64,000 bases of DNA from Bacteroides sp. 519 (GCF_010500955.1 NZ_QVMJ01000004.1:169135-233134), one strand, 5' to 3'; numbered from the stretch's first letter, positions 25,216 to 34,767 are shown. Translations and numbers: made by a program. The notes: generated by a model not told the origin, from the sequence alone.

Positions 25216-26286
25216 TCACTTAATTCTTTTGTAGTGGCAAAGCAATAGTTTCCCTTCATCATCTCTGAGGTGCATTCCGTTTCCTTCGCAATAACGGAAC
25301 ATGTTACAATTAGCACACTCATCTTTGCGCATCCACTCCCGGTTGCGGAACACCTGAAACCGGTTGTTCCAAACATCCATAAAATTGTCTTTGTATATAT
25401 TGCCTTGAGCAAAGTTGCTGCGTATGCTCGGGCAGGCCGATATAGAGCCATCGGCCAGGATAGAAGCTACACTGATACCAGCGTTGCAGATGAAGAAATT
25501 GTCGCGTACATCAGCTTCGTATCTGCCAAGAAAACCTTCGCAGCCATAACTAAGTTTTACTTTTCCTTCTTTACGAGTTGCTTTTATAAACTCCATCAGG
25601 TTAGTAAACTCCTCATCTGTTAGCTGAAATTCGGGATATTGGGCAGCACGGCCTACAGGAAATATGGTAAAAACACGCCAATTGCGAACACCAATATTGT
25701 ATAACTTTGCTTTTAATTCGGGCAGATATGTCAGGTTTTTGCGGTTTACACAGGTTACCACATCCCATTTTAATTCAGGTTCGTGAACAATCATCCGGAT
25801 TGCTTCCCATGCTTGGTCAAAGCTTTTAGCATGACCACGCATCCAGTTATGATCATCTTTAAAACCATCCAGACTGATGGTTATGGAGTGGAGTCCGGCA
25901 GCCATCAGTGCATCAAGCTTTTTGCGGGTTAAGAAGAGGCCGTTCGACACCATTCCCCACGGATAACCGCGGTTGTAAAGTTCGAGCCCTACATATTCCA
26001 GGTCTTTCCGCATTAACGGCTCGCCGCCGGATATAATAATATTGGTTTCATTGGGGTTTATGTGTGGAGTTATGGAGTCAATAACCTTCAGGAAGTCTTT
26101 GGCAGGCATATCTTTGCGAAGCGAATCGGATTTGCAGTCGCTACCACAATGTTTGCATTGAATATTGCAACGTAAAGTACATTCCCAAAACAGTTGCCGC
26201 AAAGGATGTAGTTTCTTTTTATTCTCGCGGAACTTTCTGAAAACTTCGAGGGCTAAACGTTTGCGCAGAGAGATGTTATTCGGCAT
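25216..26286 (-). CDS. Radical SAM/SPASM enzyme of the rSAM/lipoprotein system
   Basis: A 356-residue radical SAM enzyme, probably a peptide-modifying maturase. The 4Fe-4S cluster motif is C40-x3-C44-x2-C47, preceded by an extra Cys36 and followed by Cys51. GGEPLMRKDLEY is the SAM-binding strand. A SPASM-like C-terminus for auxiliary clusters is present: C267-x12-G-x4-C285, then C324-x2-C327-x5-C333 and C350; the usual C-x3-C step after C333 is missing. It overlaps the upstream lipoprotein gene by 11 bases. To my knowledge this pairing matches the TIGR04133 (enzyme) and TIGR04134 (lipoprotein) families, whose chemistry is unknown. The lipoproteins are the likely substrates, by inference. Confidence 0.85.
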   Translation of the reverse strand: MPNNISLRKRLALEVFRKFRENKKKLHPLRQLFWECTLRCNIQCKHCGSDCKSDSLRKDMPAKDFLKVIDSITPHINPNETNIIISGGEPLMRKDLEYVGLELYNRGYPWGMVSNGLFLTRKKLDALMAAGLHSITISLDGFKDDHNWMRGHAKSFDQAWEAIRMIVHEPELKWDVVTCVNRKNLTYLPELKAKLYNIGVRNWRVFTIFPVGRAAQYPEFQLTDEEFTNLMEFIKATRKEGKVKLSYGCEGFLGRYEADVRDNFFICNAGISVASILADGSISACPSIRSNFAQGNIYKDNFMDVWNNRFQVFRNREWMRKDECANCNMFRYCEGNGMHLRDDEGKLLLCHYKRIK

Positions 26287-26749
26287 TTTCCTTTTCTTTT
26301 ACGATTATCGTAATTTCCTTAGAAGCTTTCCCTGCATACCAGCCTTTACCACCTTTGGGTTCGCCCATGTCTATATCAACAGAGTCGGCCTTATATATAC
26401 TGATATTTCCATTTTTCTGTAAAGCCGTAAATTTGGCTCTCCATAACTTCCTGGGCCAGACATAATCGTTTTTGTAGATAAATTCGCCATTGCTATTGGT
26501 ATATAATGTATCTCTGTTGTAATCCCATTGCAGAAATTGGTTGTTTTCGATCTGTCCAACAACAATCTGAACATCAGCAAGCGGCTGCTGGTTGGTATTG
26601 ATAACTTTTCCTTTCAATTCGTAAGCAGCATGAGGGGTTCCATATTCGTCCGGGCTTTCGGAAGTGCAACCGTAGAAACCTAAAATTGTTAATATTCCTG
26701 CCAGTAGGCAATTATACAAGCGTAGCCAATGTTTAGTAAATGCGTCCAT
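26276..26749 (-). CDS. rSAM-associated small lipoprotein, copy 1
   Basis: A 157-residue lipoprotein with lipobox Cys28 (ILGFYGC). The mature part starts with a beta-domain like a carboxypeptidase regulatory fold (YELKGKVINTNQQPLADVQIVV ... SNGEFIYKNDYVWP). It ends in a block shared with copy 2: NGNISIYKADSVDIDMG, then GG, WYAGKASKEITII and EKE. The two copies are similar end to end, including the signal peptide (W-L-x-x-Y-N-x-L-L-x-G). The stop overlaps the start of the radical SAM gene, so the two are made together. It is the presumed substrate of that enzyme; which residue would be changed is unknown. Confidence 0.8.
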   Translation of the reverse strand: MDAFTKHWLRLYNCLLAGILTILGFYGCTSESPDEYGTPHAAYELKGKVINTNQQPLADVQIVVGQIENNQFLQWDYNRDTLYTNSNGEFIYKNDYVWPRKLWRAKFTALQKNGNISIYKADSVDIDMGEPKGGKGWYAGKASKEITIIVKEKENAE

Positions 26750-26769
26750 AAGTTTCGTTTTATAGTTTG

Positions 26770-27252
26770 TTATTCTTTAGTTTCTTTTTCTTCCAGTATT
26801 ATTGTAATTTTTTTAGATGCCTCGCCTTCGTACCACGAATCTGTACCGCCCTCTAACCTACCCATATCTACATCAACAGAATCGGTTTTGTAGATTCCGA
26901 TGTTTCCATTTCGATCTACTGCCCGGTATTTAACCCTTAACTTGCTGTTGGGCCAGGCATAATTATTCAAATAAGAAAATTCTCCGTTTGCATCCGAAAA
27001 CAAAGTATCTGGTTTATAAGTCCATTCGGTATACGAGCTTTTATATACTTCGCCAATAATTAATTGTATGTTGGGTACTTTTTCTTGTTTGCTATTAATA
27101 ACTTTACCTTTTAATGCGTATTTGGCATGAGGTTGCCCATACTCTACTAGGCCGTCAACACTATCTGTTGCACACGAAAAACCAAGCAATGCCAACACCC
27201 CAATCAATAGATAGTTATAACATTTTAACCAAACTTCCCTATTTGTTTTCAT
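26770..27252 (-). CDS. rSAM-associated small lipoprotein, copy 2
   Basis: First gene of the operon, 160 residues from the ATG at 27252; a longer frame would need a TTG start and is less likely. Lipobox Cys27 (ALLGFSC). The mature sequence follows copy 1 closely: EYGQPHAKYALKGKVIN, DTLFSDANGEFSYLNNYAWP, NGNIGIYKTDSVDVDMG, GGTDSWYEGEASKKITII. It differs by short insertions before the conserved YG-x-PHA and before WY. The gap to copy 1 is 20 bases. Two related substrates for one enzyme suggest a small precursor family or two partner subunits. Confidence 0.8.
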   Translation of the reverse strand: MKTNREVWLKCYNYLLIGVLALLGFSCATDSVDGLVEYGQPHAKYALKGKVINSKQEKVPNIQLIIGEVYKSSYTEWTYKPDTLFSDANGEFSYLNNYAWPNSKLRVKYRAVDRNGNIGIYKTDSVDVDMGRLEGGTDSWYEGEASKKITIILEEKETKE

Positions 27253-27388
27253 CTTGTTAACCAATTTAAAATATAGCTTCTATAATCGGAAATGCGAATT
27301 TATACAAAATACTGCATGCAACAATCTAAAAAACCTGCTAGGCATCAAATATTTAACCCCCAATTATTATAGAATGTGAAAAAAAAGC

Positions 27389-27396
27389 TATATTTG
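27389..27396 (+). promoter_or_regulatory. Putative -7 box of secDF
   Basis: TATATTTG lies 59 bases before the secDF ATG. No TTTG is found at the ideal -33 distance. The 203-base gap also separates this gene from the divergent rSAM/lipoprotein operon, whose own promoter could not be assigned. Confidence 0.4.
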
Positions 27397-27455
27397 CACC
27401 CCCGTATGCGAATGAATTAAATTAATAAAGTAACAATAATAAAATTTAAAGTAAA

Positions 27456-30425
27456 ATGCAAAACAAAGGAATTGTGAAAGTTTTTGCGGTATTACTCACA
27501 CTGGTTTGTGCGTTTTATCTCTCTTTCACCTTCGTAACCTCTCATTGGACTTCGAAAGCTAAGGAGTATGCGAATGGTGATCCGACGATGGAACAGCACT
27601 TTCTTGATTCAATGGCGAACAAGAAAGTATACCTGGGAGTATATACGCTGAAACAGACGCGCGAGATGGAGATTGGTCTGGGATTGGACCTTAAGGGAGG
27701 TATGAATGTTATTCTTGAAGTATCGGTTGCCGACGTAGTTAAAGCATTGGCTGATAATAAGCCCGATGCAGCTTTTAATCAAGCTGTGGCTGCTGCTACT
27801 GCACTTCAAACAACCAGTCAGGACGACTTTGTAACCCTTTTCGTTAGAGAATATCACAAAGTAGCTCCGGGAGCGAAACTTTCCGAATTGTTTGCAACTC
27901 AGAAACTGAAAGACAAAGTTTCGCAACGTTCAAGCGATGCTGAGGTTGAAAAAGTACTGAGAGAAGAAATTCAATCGGCCATTGATAACTCATACAATGT
28001 GCTTCGTACACGTATCGACCGTTTTGGTGTTGTTCAGCCGAACATCCAGAAACTGGAAGACAAGATGGGACGTATCATGGTTGAACTTCCTGGTATTAAA
28101 GAACCCGAACGTGTTAGAAAACTCCTTCAGGGATCGGCTAACCTTGAGTTCTGGGAAACGTATCCTGCACAAGAAATTGTACCGGTATTGAATACGGCAG
28201 ATGCTAAACTGCGCGCTGTCCTTTCTCACGATGATGATACTACCGAAGGCGCAGCAACAGATACTACTGCAACAAGTTCTTCAATTAAAGATGATATTCA
28301 ATCGGCTTTGCAGGGCGATAACCCAACAAGCAGTTCAACTACCAGTGCTGATGCCAGAAAATATAATCCGCTGACTTCTATTTTGCAAGTAGTAAACAAT
28401 GGCCCGATTGTAGGTTATGCTACTGCAAGAGATACAGCCGAGGTTAACAGACTTCTTGCTATGAAAGAGGTTGCTGCCGGTTTTCCAAAAGACCTCAGAT
28501 TGAAATGGGGAGTTGCTCCGGCTAATGCTGCTGCCGAAATTCCTCTATACGAACTTTATGCAATCAAATCAACAGAACGCAGTGGCAAAGCTCCACTGGA
28601 AGGTGATGTTGTTGATGATGCCAAGAACGATTACGACCAATATGGTAAACCATCTGTAAGCATGGCTATGAATACCGAAGGTTCCAGAAAATGGGCTTTA
28701 CTTACCAGACAAAATGTAGGTAAATCTGTTGCTATTGTACTGGATGGTTATGTATATTCTGCTCCAAATGTAAACAACGAAATTACAGGTGGCCGTTCGC
28801 AGATTACCGGTAACTTTACTCCCGAACAAGCAAAAGACTTAGCAAACGTTCTTAAGTCGGGTAAAATGCCTGCACCTGCACACATTGTTCAGGAAGATAT
28901 TATCGGGCCTTCGTTAGGAGCCGAATCTATTCAGGCTGGTTTCATTTCGTTTGTAGTAGCTCTGGTTCTGTTAATGATTTATATGTGTGTTATCTATGGT
29001 TTGGTTCCCGGACTTATTGCTAACGCTGCATTGATTATTAACCTGTTCTTTACATTAGGTGTTCTTGCCTCGTTCCAGGCTGCACTTACTATGTCGGGTA
29101 TTGCCGGTATGGTGCTTACTCTGGGTATGGCGGTTGATGCTAACGTACTTATTTACGAACGTATTAAAGAAGAGTTAAGAGCCGGTAAAGGTATTAAGAA
29201 AGCTGTTGCCGATGGATATTCAAATGCATTCTCGGCTATCTTCGACTCTAACTTCACATCGCTTATAACCGGGGTTATCCTGTTCTCGTTTGGTACTGGT
29301 CCTATCCGCGGATTTGCTACAACTTTGATGATTGGTATAATCATGTCATTCTTCACTGCTGTATTCTTAACCCGTGTAGTATACGAATACTTCCTGAACA
29401 AGGATAAACTGCTGAATCTGTCATTTACTTCTGCAATATCTAAGAATATTCTGATTAATCCTAAGTTTGACTTTATGGGCAAGAACAAAATGTCTCTTAC
29501 CATTACAGGAGTTATTATTGCTGTTTGTGTTGTTCTATTGGTATTTAAAGGTTTGAACCAAGGTATCGACTTTACCGGTGGACGCAACTACAAAGTACAA
29601 TTCGTTGATCAGGTAGAGCCCGAAGCAGTACGTAGTCTTCTTGAAAGCAGTTTCGATGGAGCAAACGTAAGTGTTATTGCTATTGGTGCCGACAAGCGCA
29701 CTGTACGTATCAGCACTAACTATAGAATTGAAGAAAACAGTTCGGAAGTTGATTCGGAAATCGAAGCATATATTTATCAATCGTTGAAACCATTGTTAAC
29801 CGAAAATATTTCTCTTGAAACATTTATCGACCGCGATAATCATACAGGAGGTAGTATCATCAGTTCGCAGAAGGTAGGACCAAGTATTGCCGATGATATC
29901 AAAACTTCTGCATTCTGGTCGGTGTTGTTATCGCTGGTTGCTATTGGTCTTTATATCTTGCTGCGTTTCCGCAATGTATCGTACAGTATTGGTTCGGTTG
30001 TTGCACTAACAAGCGATACACTGATGATTTTGGGTGCTTACTCGCTGTTGTGGGGTATATTACCAATCTCATTGGAGGTAGACCAAACCTTTATCGGTGC
30101 AATTCTTACCGCTATTGGTTACTCAATCAACGACAAGGTGGTTATCTTCGACCGTGTTCGTGAGTACTTTGGTTTGTATCCAAAACGCGCTACAAGACAG
30201 TTATTCAACGATTCGTTGAACTCAACTCTTAACCGTACTATCAACACATCATTAAGTACATTGATTGTATTGTTGTGTATCTTCATCCTCGGTGGTGACT
30301 CAATCCGTAGCTTCTCATTCGCTATGATTCTTGGGGTTATCTTCGGTACTATCTCATCACTGTTCATTGCTTCTCCGGTTGCATACCTGTTGATGGGAAA
30401 GAAAAAGCAAGCTACAGAAGAGTAA
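27456..30425 (+). CDS. secDF: Protein translocase SecDF, fused
   Basis: Inner-membrane RND-type protein of 989 residues that uses proton-motive force to pull proteins through SecYEG into the periplasm. The SecD half (about 1-640) has LGLDLKGGMNVILEV after the first helix, the large periplasmic loop, and the helix with GMAVDANVLIYERIKEE. The SecF half (about 650-989) has the parallel motifs GIDFTGGRNYKVQF and GYSINDKVVIFDRVRE. The periplasmic region around residues 260-300 is low-complexity, rich in Thr, Ser and Asp. Fusion of SecD and SecF is usual in Bacteroidetes. A strong terminator follows at 30444-30479. Confidence 0.96.
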   Translation: MQNKGIVKVFAVLLTLVCAFYLSFTFVTSHWTSKAKEYANGDPTMEQHFLDSMANKKVYLGVYTLKQTREMEIGLGLDLKGGMNVILEVSVADVVKALADNKPDAAFNQAVAAATALQTTSQDDFVTLFVREYHKVAPGAKLSELFATQKLKDKVSQRSSDAEVEKVLREEIQSAIDNSYNVLRTRIDRFGVVQPNIQKLEDKMGRIMVELPGIKEPERVRKLLQGSANLEFWETYPAQEIVPVLNTADAKLRAVLSHDDDTTEGAATDTTATSSSIKDDIQSALQGDNPTSSSTTSADARKYNPLTSILQVVNNGPIVGYATARDTAEVNRLLAMKEVAAGFPKDLRLKWGVAPANAAAEIPLYELYAIKSTERSGKAPLEGDVVDDAKNDYDQYGKPSVSMAMNTEGSRKWALLTRQNVGKSVAIVLDGYVYSAPNVNNEITGGRSQITGNFTPEQAKDLANVLKSGKMPAPAHIVQEDIIGPSLGAESIQAGFISFVVALVLLMIYMCVIYGLVPGLIANAALIINLFFTLGVLASFQAALTMSGIAGMVLTLGMAVDANVLIYERIKEELRAGKGIKKAVADGYSNAFSAIFDSNFTSLITGVILFSFGTGPIRGFATTLMIGIIMSFFTAVFLTRVVYEYFLNKDKLLNLSFTSAISKNILINPKFDFMGKNKMSLTITGVIIAVCVVLLVFKGLNQGIDFTGGRNYKVQFVDQVEPEAVRSLLESSFDGANVSVIAIGADKRTVRISTNYRIEENSSEVDSEIEAYIYQSLKPLLTENISLETFIDRDNHTGGSIISSQKVGPSIADDIKTSAFWSVLLSLVAIGLYILLRFRNVSYSIGSVVALTSDTLMILGAYSLLWGILPISLEVDQTFIGAILTAIGYSINDKVVIFDRVREYFGLYPKRATRQLFNDSLNSTLNRTINTSLSTLIVLLCIFILGGDSIRSFSFAMILGVIFGTISSLFIASPVAYLLMGKKKQATEE

Positions 30426-30443
30426 TCTTCTCATAATATTTTG

Positions 30444-30479
30444 AAAGAGGGTGTGCCTATACGGGTACACCCTCTTTTT
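30444..30479 (+). terminator. Terminator of secDF
   Basis: AAAGAGGGTGT (30444-30454) pairs with ACACCCTCTTT (30467-30477) and is followed by T residues. A related half (TTTTGACACCCTCTTTT) lies at 30601. Confidence 0.8.
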
Positions 30480-30670
30480 ATGTGTTGCCTAAGGGTATGG
30501 CAAAGAGCGCAAAGTCGATTAGCTATGTACAGACGAAAATGTATCTTTAGGAAAGAACAAAGGCTAAGCTTGGCCTCTGCGAATAAAAAAAGAGTGCCTA
30601 TTTTGACACCCTCTTTTATGGATTAGTAGATTAGAACTGTATAGTTCTACTGACTGCTAGCTACTAACTA
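30480..30670. other. Short intergenic stretch with repeat fragments
   Basis: No gene is supported. It holds a weak hairpin of the GAGGGTGTCAAAA type at about 30588-30617 and, at 30653-30675, the word string GCTAGCTACTAACTACTAACG. This string is complementary to the AGTAGTTAGTAGCTAG run at 11561 and reaches into the stop codon of the next gene. Confidence 0.5.
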
Positions 30671-33154
30671 CTAACGACGTATTTTTCGTGCCTTCGCGCC
30701 TAACATAACAACTGCTCCTATTAAAAGCAATGCAAGCCCAATATATGCAATGGTTTCTGTTGTATGTACGCTTTGCGGATCGAAACGCATTTCTATGGTA
30801 TGCTCTCCGGCAGGTATAGGTAATGTGCGTAGAATATAGTTAGCACGGGCTAACTCTACTGGTTTGCCATCGATAGTAACTTGCCAGTCGGGATAATATA
30901 TTTCGGAAAATACAGCTACACCATCCGATGCACTATTGCTCTTAAACACAAGGTGATTGGGTTCATAGCTTTGTTGTATAATACTTGCAAGCGAATCTGT
31001 GCGTAGTTGAGTTACCCCACCAAGAATCTCGGAGAAGCGTTTATCTACAATTGCGGTTTTGTACAGATCAACCTCGGCCAATGCATCTATTTCTTCATTT
31101 GCATTATCTACATAACGTACTTCGTTCACAAACCATGCATTGCCTAGTGCATAGGGGTTCTGTATGGGCCATGTCTCGTTTTTCCCTACAGGCATAATGA
31201 AATACTTTGTATTCAGCATATTCAGTACCGGGAAGAGGCTGGGGTCAACTTTTTCCATATCTCCGTTGTTCTCGACAATAGCTTTCTGGGTAAGTTGCAT
31301 TTCGAGTGCAATGTAGTGCTCAATCATTTCCTGATACCTGCGAAGCTTTGCTGCATGATATCCACCCACACTTTTATGCCAGTAAGCGGCTGTGTTATCG
31401 TTAAATGTACTTACCGACATATCGAGTACCCGGTAATTGATGTCAGGGTCCTGCAATATCATTTCGTCTGTCTTGGTTTTACGGAATGTATTGGTTTTCA
31501 CTGTTGGCGGTTCAAATAGGTCGTCGTGCAGATAACGTTTATCAACCTGCCATAAATCAACCAGCGAAATGATAGCTATCCCCAATGCTAACCATAATGG
31601 TTTGAAAGATTTCTTTGCATACAACAAAATCAATACAGAACCAAGCAGTATGATAAAGAAGCTACGCCATGCATCGGATGTAAAGATGGCAACACGCACT
31701 GTTTCAAGATCGTTCAGTATCCCAGCTAATTGCTGTGAATCAAAAGCATTGCGAAGTGCTCCCATCTCCATTGCCGAAATGTAGTTAAAGAATGCTTTTG
31801 GAAATAGAGCAAACAGTAACGAGATACCTCCTGTTAGTGCAAAACTTGCAATAAAAGATTTGCGCCATTTACCTAATATCTCTTTCGGGTTCTGAATAAG
31901 TTCTTTCAATGCAAGTACAGCCAGCAATGGTATAGTAAATTCGGCAATAACCAGAATGGAAGATACAGCACGGAAACTGCTGTACATCGGAATCCAGTCG
32001 ATAAAGAAATCGGTAAGTGGCATAAAATTCTTTCCCCACGATAATAGTATGGAAAAAATGGTTAGGCCCAGTAAAGCCCATTTCATAGGACCTTTCACAA
32101 TGAAGCAGCCAAGTACAAAGAGCATCATAATCAAAGCACCTACATATACAGGTCCTCTGGTCATGGGTTGATCGCCCCAATATTGAGTTAGTTGTGCATA
32201 CAAATTCTGATATATGGGGTTGGCTTTTTCCATTGCCTTTGAGCTGTAAATTAGCGGATCGCTAACTCCTCCTTTAGCGTTGGGTATAAGGAGGGTGAAT
32301 GTTTCGCTAATTCCGTAACTCCATTGGGTAATGTAATCGCGGTCGAGCCCACTACTGGTTTGGTTGGCTTTATCGCCCTTGTAAACCAGTTCGCTTTTGC
32401 CACGCATAGTATCTTTACCATACGTATATGTATGATACAGATTCGATGCATTAATAGCTACCCCCACCAATGCTGCTACCACAAGTACTGCACTTGCTTT
32501 CCAAAATTGAGGCAGATTGCCTTCTTTTTTCAACTGGAAGAAGAAAGCAATAGCAAAACCAATGATTACGAAAAGGAAATAATAGCTCATTTGCACATGG
32601 TTAGACAAGATTTGCAGTGCCACAAATAATGCCGCCACAAGTCCGCCAACCAAGTATTTGCCACGGTAGGCCAGTACAATTCCGGCTATTGTTGGTGGGA
32701 TGTAGGCCAGCGCAACAAACTTCCAGATGTGTCCGTTAGCAATGAGTATAAAGAAGTAGGAAGATAAGCCCCACGCTACTGCCCCAAAAGCAGAGAGTAC
32801 CGGATTCACCTTGAGTGTTCGTAAAAGGATGTAGAATCCCAACAACATCACAAAAGATAACCATACATAGTTGGGCAGAAAGAGGTGGTACACTTTCTCG
32901 GCTGTGCGCAATGAATCGGTAGAGTTGTAGCTGGGCGACATCTGGTAAGTGGGCATTCCTCCGAATATGGAGTTTGTCCACCGGGTACGCTCACCCGTGC
33001 GCTCATAATATTCTTTGCTCTCTTGTCCGGCTCCCACACCTGCCGAAGCGTCGTGTTGAAACAGTATACGGCCCTCTATGGCTGGTAAGAAATAGACTAG
33101 CGATATAATCACAAATGCCAGAATGGCTATCAAATCGGGGATATACTTTTTCAT
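30671..33154 (-). CDS. YfhO-family membrane protein
   Basis: Polytopic membrane protein of 827 residues with about a dozen transmembrane helices. It starts at MKKYIPDLIAILAF (ATG 33152-33154); the open frame extends 27 codons further upstream, but only by translating the palindromic repeat. The large extracytoplasmic C-terminal region contains YEPNHLVFKSNSASDGVAVFSEIYYPDWQVTIDGKP, characteristic of YfhO (PF09586), and a final helix. YfhO proteins have a GT-C-like topology and some are linked to glycosylation of cell-wall polymers in Firmicutes. Whether that holds in Bacteroidetes is unknown. Confidence 0.88.
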   Translation of the reverse strand: MKKYIPDLIAILAFVIISLVYFLPAIEGRILFQHDASAGVGAGQESKEYYERTGERTRWTNSIFGGMPTYQMSPSYNSTDSLRTAEKVYHLFLPNYVWLSFVMLLGFYILLRTLKVNPVLSAFGAVAWGLSSYFFILIANGHIWKFVALAYIPPTIAGIVLAYRGKYLVGGLVAALFVALQILSNHVQMSYYFLFVIIGFAIAFFFQLKKEGNLPQFWKASAVLVVAALVGVAINASNLYHTYTYGKDTMRGKSELVYKGDKANQTSSGLDRDYITQWSYGISETFTLLIPNAKGGVSDPLIYSSKAMEKANPIYQNLYAQLTQYWGDQPMTRGPVYVGALIMMLFVLGCFIVKGPMKWALLGLTIFSILLSWGKNFMPLTDFFIDWIPMYSSFRAVSSILVIAEFTIPLLAVLALKELIQNPKEILGKWRKSFIASFALTGGISLLFALFPKAFFNYISAMEMGALRNAFDSQQLAGILNDLETVRVAIFTSDAWRSFFIILLGSVLILLYAKKSFKPLWLALGIAIISLVDLWQVDKRYLHDDLFEPPTVKTNTFRKTKTDEMILQDPDINYRVLDMSVSTFNDNTAAYWHKSVGGYHAAKLRRYQEMIEHYIALEMQLTQKAIVENNGDMEKVDPSLFPVLNMLNTKYFIMPVGKNETWPIQNPYALGNAWFVNEVRYVDNANEEIDALAEVDLYKTAIVDKRFSEILGGVTQLRTDSLASIIQQSYEPNHLVFKSNSASDGVAVFSEIYYPDWQVTIDGKPVELARANYILRTLPIPAGEHTIEMRFDPQSVHTTETIAYIGLALLLIGAVVMLGAKARKIRR

Positions 33155-33250
33155 GAGTTTGAGTTTTGAGTTTTGAGTAATGAGTTTTGAGTAATGAATT
33201 TTGAGCACACCGCATGGATACTCAAAACTCATCACTCATTACTCAAAACT
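33155..33250. repeat. Tandem-word palindrome, GAGTAAT/GAGTTTT family, with CCATGCGG loop
   Basis: The left arm (33155-33205) is a run of GAGTTTT and GAGTAAT words and the right arm (33220-33250) is the complement. The loop at 33206-33219 reads, on the minus strand, ATCCATGCGGTGTG. The element occupies the whole gap between the yfhO-like start and the ahcY stop. It has a close relative at 41109-41243. Confidence 0.85.
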
Positions 33251-33252
33251 TA

Positions 33253-34668
33253 TTAGTATCTATAATGCTCCGGCTTATACGGTCCATCTACCTGAACTCC
33301 GATATAAGCAGCTTGTTTAGAAGTTAGTTTGGTAAGTTTTACTCCAATCTTTTCGAGGTGCAGGCGTGCAACTTCTTCGTCCAGATGTTTAGGTAAGCGG
33401 TAAACGCCAATAGCATGTTCGCGATTGTAAAGTTCAACCTGTGCCAATGTTTGGTTTGTAAAACTGTTACTCATTACAAAAGAAGGATGTCCGGTAGCAC
33501 AACCCAGGTTAACCAAACGACCGTCGGCCAACAGAAGAATGCTGTGTCCATCGGGGAATTTGTACAAATCTACCTGTGGTTTAATGTTAACTCTTTCAAT
33601 GCCCGGATAGTTCTTCAAGGCTTCTACCTGAATTTCGTTATCAAAGTGACCGATGTTGCATACTATTGCCTGATCCTTCATTTGTTCAATGTGGTCGATG
33701 CGGATAATATCAATGTTTCCGGTTGTGGTTACAAATATGTTACCTTCGGCGCAGGCCTCTTCCATTGTGGTTACTTCAAAGCCTTCCATGGCTGCTTGTA
33801 GTGCACAAATCGGGTCTATTTCGGTTACAAGTACACGGGCTCCGTAACTGCGCATAGAATGGGCACATCCTTTACCAACATCGCCATATCCGCAAACAAC
33901 AACTACTTTACCGGCTATCATAACATCGGTGGCTCTTTTAATACCATCGGCTAATGATTCGCGACAGCCATACAGGTTATCGAATTTAGATTTGGTAACC
34001 GAATCGTTTACATTGTATGCTGGGAAAAGAAGTTTACCTTCTTCCTGCATCTGGTAAAGGCGATGTACTCCTGTGGTTGTTTCTTCGGATACACCACGTA
34101 CTTCGGGTGCTACCCTGTGCCATCTGTCGGGATCTTCTTTTAAAATACCTTTCAGGATTTTATAGAGTTCTATTTCGTCTTCAGCTTCGGCTGGATTATC
34201 AAGTACGGCAGCGTTGGTTTCTGCTTCGTAGCCTATGTGAATCATCATTGTGGCATCGCCTCCATCGTCAACAATAACAGTTGGACCATTACCGTCGAAG
34301 TTCAGTGCTTGCAGTGTACACCACCAATAATCTTCGAGTGTTTCGCCTTTCCATGCAAATACAGGTACTCCGGCTTTAGCAATGGCTGCTGCTGCATGGT
34401 CTTGTGTTGAATAGATGTTGCATGAGCACCAACGTACCTGTGCACCTAGTGCAACCAGTGTTTCAATTAATACAGCTGTTTGAATGGTCATGTGCAGTGA
34501 ACCCATAATGCGAGCTCCTTGCAGGGGTTTCTTTTCTCCGTATTTTTCGCGAAGAGCCATTAGGCCAGGCATTTCCTGTTCTGCCAGTTCGATCTCTTTA
34601 CGGCCAAAGTCCGCAAGAGAAATATCTGCTACCTTATAAGGTAGAGAAGAGAATAATTCTGTTGACAT
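33253..34668 (-). CDS. ahcY: Adenosylhomocysteinase
   Basis: NAD-dependent enzyme that splits S-adenosylhomocysteine into homocysteine and adenosine, clearing the by-product of methylation. The 471 residues begin at [15 protein letters not shown] (ATG 34666-34668); 41 additional upstream codons are open but overlap the terminator and tRNA end and are unlike the family. Motifs: [16 protein letters not shown], the NAD-binding [27 protein letters not shown], and the conserved C-terminal [11 protein letters not shown]. Adenosine kinase, which consumes its product, is encoded just across the tRNA pair. A good promoter lies at 34700-34730. Confidence 0.97.
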   Translation of the reverse strand: MSTELFSSLPYKVADISLADFGRKEIELAEQEMPGLMALREKYGEKKPLQGARIMGSLHMTIQTAVLIETLVALGAQVRWCSCNIYSTQDHAAAAIAKAGVPVFAWKGETLEDYWWCTLQALNFDGNGPTVIVDDGGDATMMIHIGYEAETNAAVLDNPAEAEDEIELYKILKGILKEDPDRWHRVAPEVRGVSEETTTGVHRLYQMQEEGKLLFPAYNVNDSVTKSKFDNLYGCRESLADGIKRATDVMIAGKVVVVCGYGDVGKGCAHSMRSYGARVLVTEIDPICALQAAMEGFEVTTMEEACAEGNIFVTTTGNIDIIRIDHIEQMKDQAIVCNIGHFDNEIQVEALKNYPGIERVNIKPQVDLYKFPDGHSILLLADGRLVNLGCATGHPSFVMSNSFTNQTLAQVELYNREHAIGVYRLPKHLDEEVARLHLEKIGVKLTKLTSKQAAYIGVQVDGPYKPEHYRY

Positions 34669-34699
34669 AGAGTGTAAGTTATATATGAATAAAACGTTG

Positions 34700-34730
34700 C
34701 AAAGATAAAGTATTTCGGGGAACACGCAAA
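34700..34730 (-). promoter_or_regulatory. Promoter of ahcY inside the tRNA terminator tail
   Basis: On the minus strand TTTG (34727-34730), 19 bases, then TATCTTTG (34700-34707). The -33 box is part of the T run of the terminator at 34728-34760. Confidence 0.6.
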
Positions 34731-34760
34731 AAAGCCACTTACAAGTTGTTGTAAGTGGCT
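34728..34760 (-). terminator. Terminator of the tRNA-Asn transcript
   Basis: AGCCACTTACAA (34733-34744) pairs perfectly with 34749-34760 around a four-base loop. Reading on the minus strand it is followed by six T residues. Confidence 0.85.
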
Positions 34761-34767
34761 CTTTTCG

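Noticed and set aside
26276..27252. Classical RiPP precursor peptides
   Set aside because: The products are 157-160 residue lipoproteins with folded-domain features, not short leader-core peptides, so I describe them as rSAM-associated lipoproteins instead.
33155..33235. Longer N-terminus for the YfhO protein
   Set aside because: The 27 extra codons translate the palindromic element, and the hydrophobic first helix begins right after the downstream ATG.
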